Shown here: one piece after another, positions 4,879 to 5,313 of the stretch
How positions within the stretch are numbered: the first letter of the stretch is position 1
Layout of the letters: each line of letters begins with the position of its first letter
Source of the DNA: an uncultured Oscillospiraceae bacterium
GTDB taxonomy: Bacteria > Bacillota_A > Clostridia > Oscillospirales > Oscillospiraceae
Direction of reading: 5' to 3'
DNA: 5,313 bases
Assembly: GCA_934561335.1 (NCBI GenBank)
Contig: CAKTGD010000110.1
Coordinates: forward strand, 1-5,313
Made by a program: the position numbers and the translations under genes
Notes under the pieces: model-generated
Seen by the model: only the letters and a program-made list of their open reading frames with translations
What the model was told of the DNA's origin: nothing
Databases searched by the model: none

Positions 4879-5313
4879 TTAGCCCCACAGAGTGGTCAGC
4901 ATGGGAATGACCTGCTTTTTACGGGACATTACCCCCGGCAGGAACGCCGTGCCATCCTTCGGCTCCACCGCGAAGGCGTTGCGGATGGCATCATCGCTGC
5001 CGACGTACAAAAGCTGCGTACCCTCTTGCAGCACATCCGTCAGCATCAGGATCACCATGTCATAGCCATGCTCCTGACGCATCTGGCGCATGGCCTTCAG
5101 CAGCTCCTCCTTGCGCCCCATCAGGTGCTCGGAATCAATGCACGTCACCTGTCCTACGCCCAGATTCTGCTCGGCAATGTGGAACTCCTTGAAGTCGCTG
5201 CGCAGCAGCTCCTCCGCCGATTTGCCATCCACCGCGCCGGCGGCAAACAGCTCGCGGCCCAGCTCCTCCAACGAAACACGCGCAATGCGGGCCAGCCGCT
5301 CCGCCATGGCAAT
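4879..5313 (-). CDS. Manganese-dependent inorganic pyrophosphatase (DHH/DHHA2 family), C-terminal part
   Basis: Leftward gene whose 5' part lies beyond the right edge; 144 residues are visible and the frame stays open to base 5313. The internal ATG at 5305-5307 is in frame but is not taken as the start, because family members continue well upstream and no ribosome site can be judged. The visible part is the DHHA2 domain of family II pyrophosphatases, which hydrolyse pyrophosphate to phosphate in the cytosol. It shows SAEELLRSDFKEF, the strand LGVGQVTCID, MVILMLTDVLQEGTQLLYVG, and the diagnostic SRKKQV motif near the end. The Arg and Lys residues of that motif bind the substrate in characterised enzymes. 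The metal-binding DHH domain, and any regulatory CBS-DRTGG insert as found in clostridial enzymes, would be outside the window. The TDVLQEGTQLLYVG style resembles the CBS-containing clostridial type more than Bacillus PpaC, but this is only an impression. A strong terminator follows. Confidence 0.88.
   Translation of the reverse strand: MAMAERLARIARVSLEELGRELFAAGAVDGKSAEELLRSDFKEFHIAEQNLGVGQVTCIDSEHLMGRKEELLKAMRQMRQEHGYDMVILMLTDVLQEGTQLLYVGSDDAIRNAFAVEPKDGTAFLPGVMSRKKQVIPMLTTLWG

Noticed and set aside
3807..4910. A 367-codon open frame on the plus strand opposite the cyclodeaminase-like gene
   Set aside because: It is antisense to a gene with clear family motifs, crosses that gene's promoter and the palindromic terminator, and its translation shows no recognisable domain. 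GC-rich codon usage readily leaves such antisense frames open.

Overview
The window looks like chromosomal DNA of a GC-rich low-GC-phylum bacterium (Firmicutes/Bacillota, class Clostridia, probably an Oscillospirales gut anaerobe). This is inferred from the protein families present, the AGGAGG-type ribosome binding sites and the short intergenic regions with Rho-independent terminators. No mobile element, tRNA, rRNA or CRISPR array is visible. Three genes or gene ends read rightward in the left half and three read leftward in the right half, so the two groups converge on a shared terminator near 2680.

Left half, plus strand. Positions 1-150 are the last 49 codons of a probable TIGR03943/DUF1980 membrane protein, followed by a hairpin (180-230). 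A near-consensus sigma-A-type promoter (TTGCCA, 17 bp, TATACT; 329-357) then drives a tight two-gene operon. The first gene, with a TTG start at 429, encodes a 508-residue DUF1538 polytopic membrane protein built from two homologous halves. The second starts one base after the first stops and encodes a 224-residue protein of two PII-like domains in tandem. The pair reads as a transporter with its own PII-type cytoplasmic regulator; the substrate is unknown. An AGGAGG and an in-frame ATG sit exactly at the start of the second PII domain, so that domain may also be made as a separate protein.

Right half, minus strand. In transcription order (right to left): the C-terminal DHHA2 part of a manganese-dependent inorganic pyrophosphatase (4879-5313, running off the right edge), ended by a perfect 32-nt palindromic terminator (4831-4862). 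Next, behind its own promoter and a 5'-end hairpin, comes a 368-residue protein carrying the TIGR00300/ArgZ-type ornithine cyclodeaminase-like C-terminal domain (3597-4703). Last is a MerR-family regulator (2727-3449) with an unusual C-terminal extension: two predicted membrane helices and a four-cysteine zinc-ribbon-like tail. Its gene ends just before the shared bidirectional terminator.

Possible common theme (inference): the PII-regulated transporter and the ornithine cyclodeaminase-like protein both point to nitrogen or amino-acid homeostasis, and their two promoters share the same ten bases from the -10 box onward. Nothing in the sequence proves that the two units work together.
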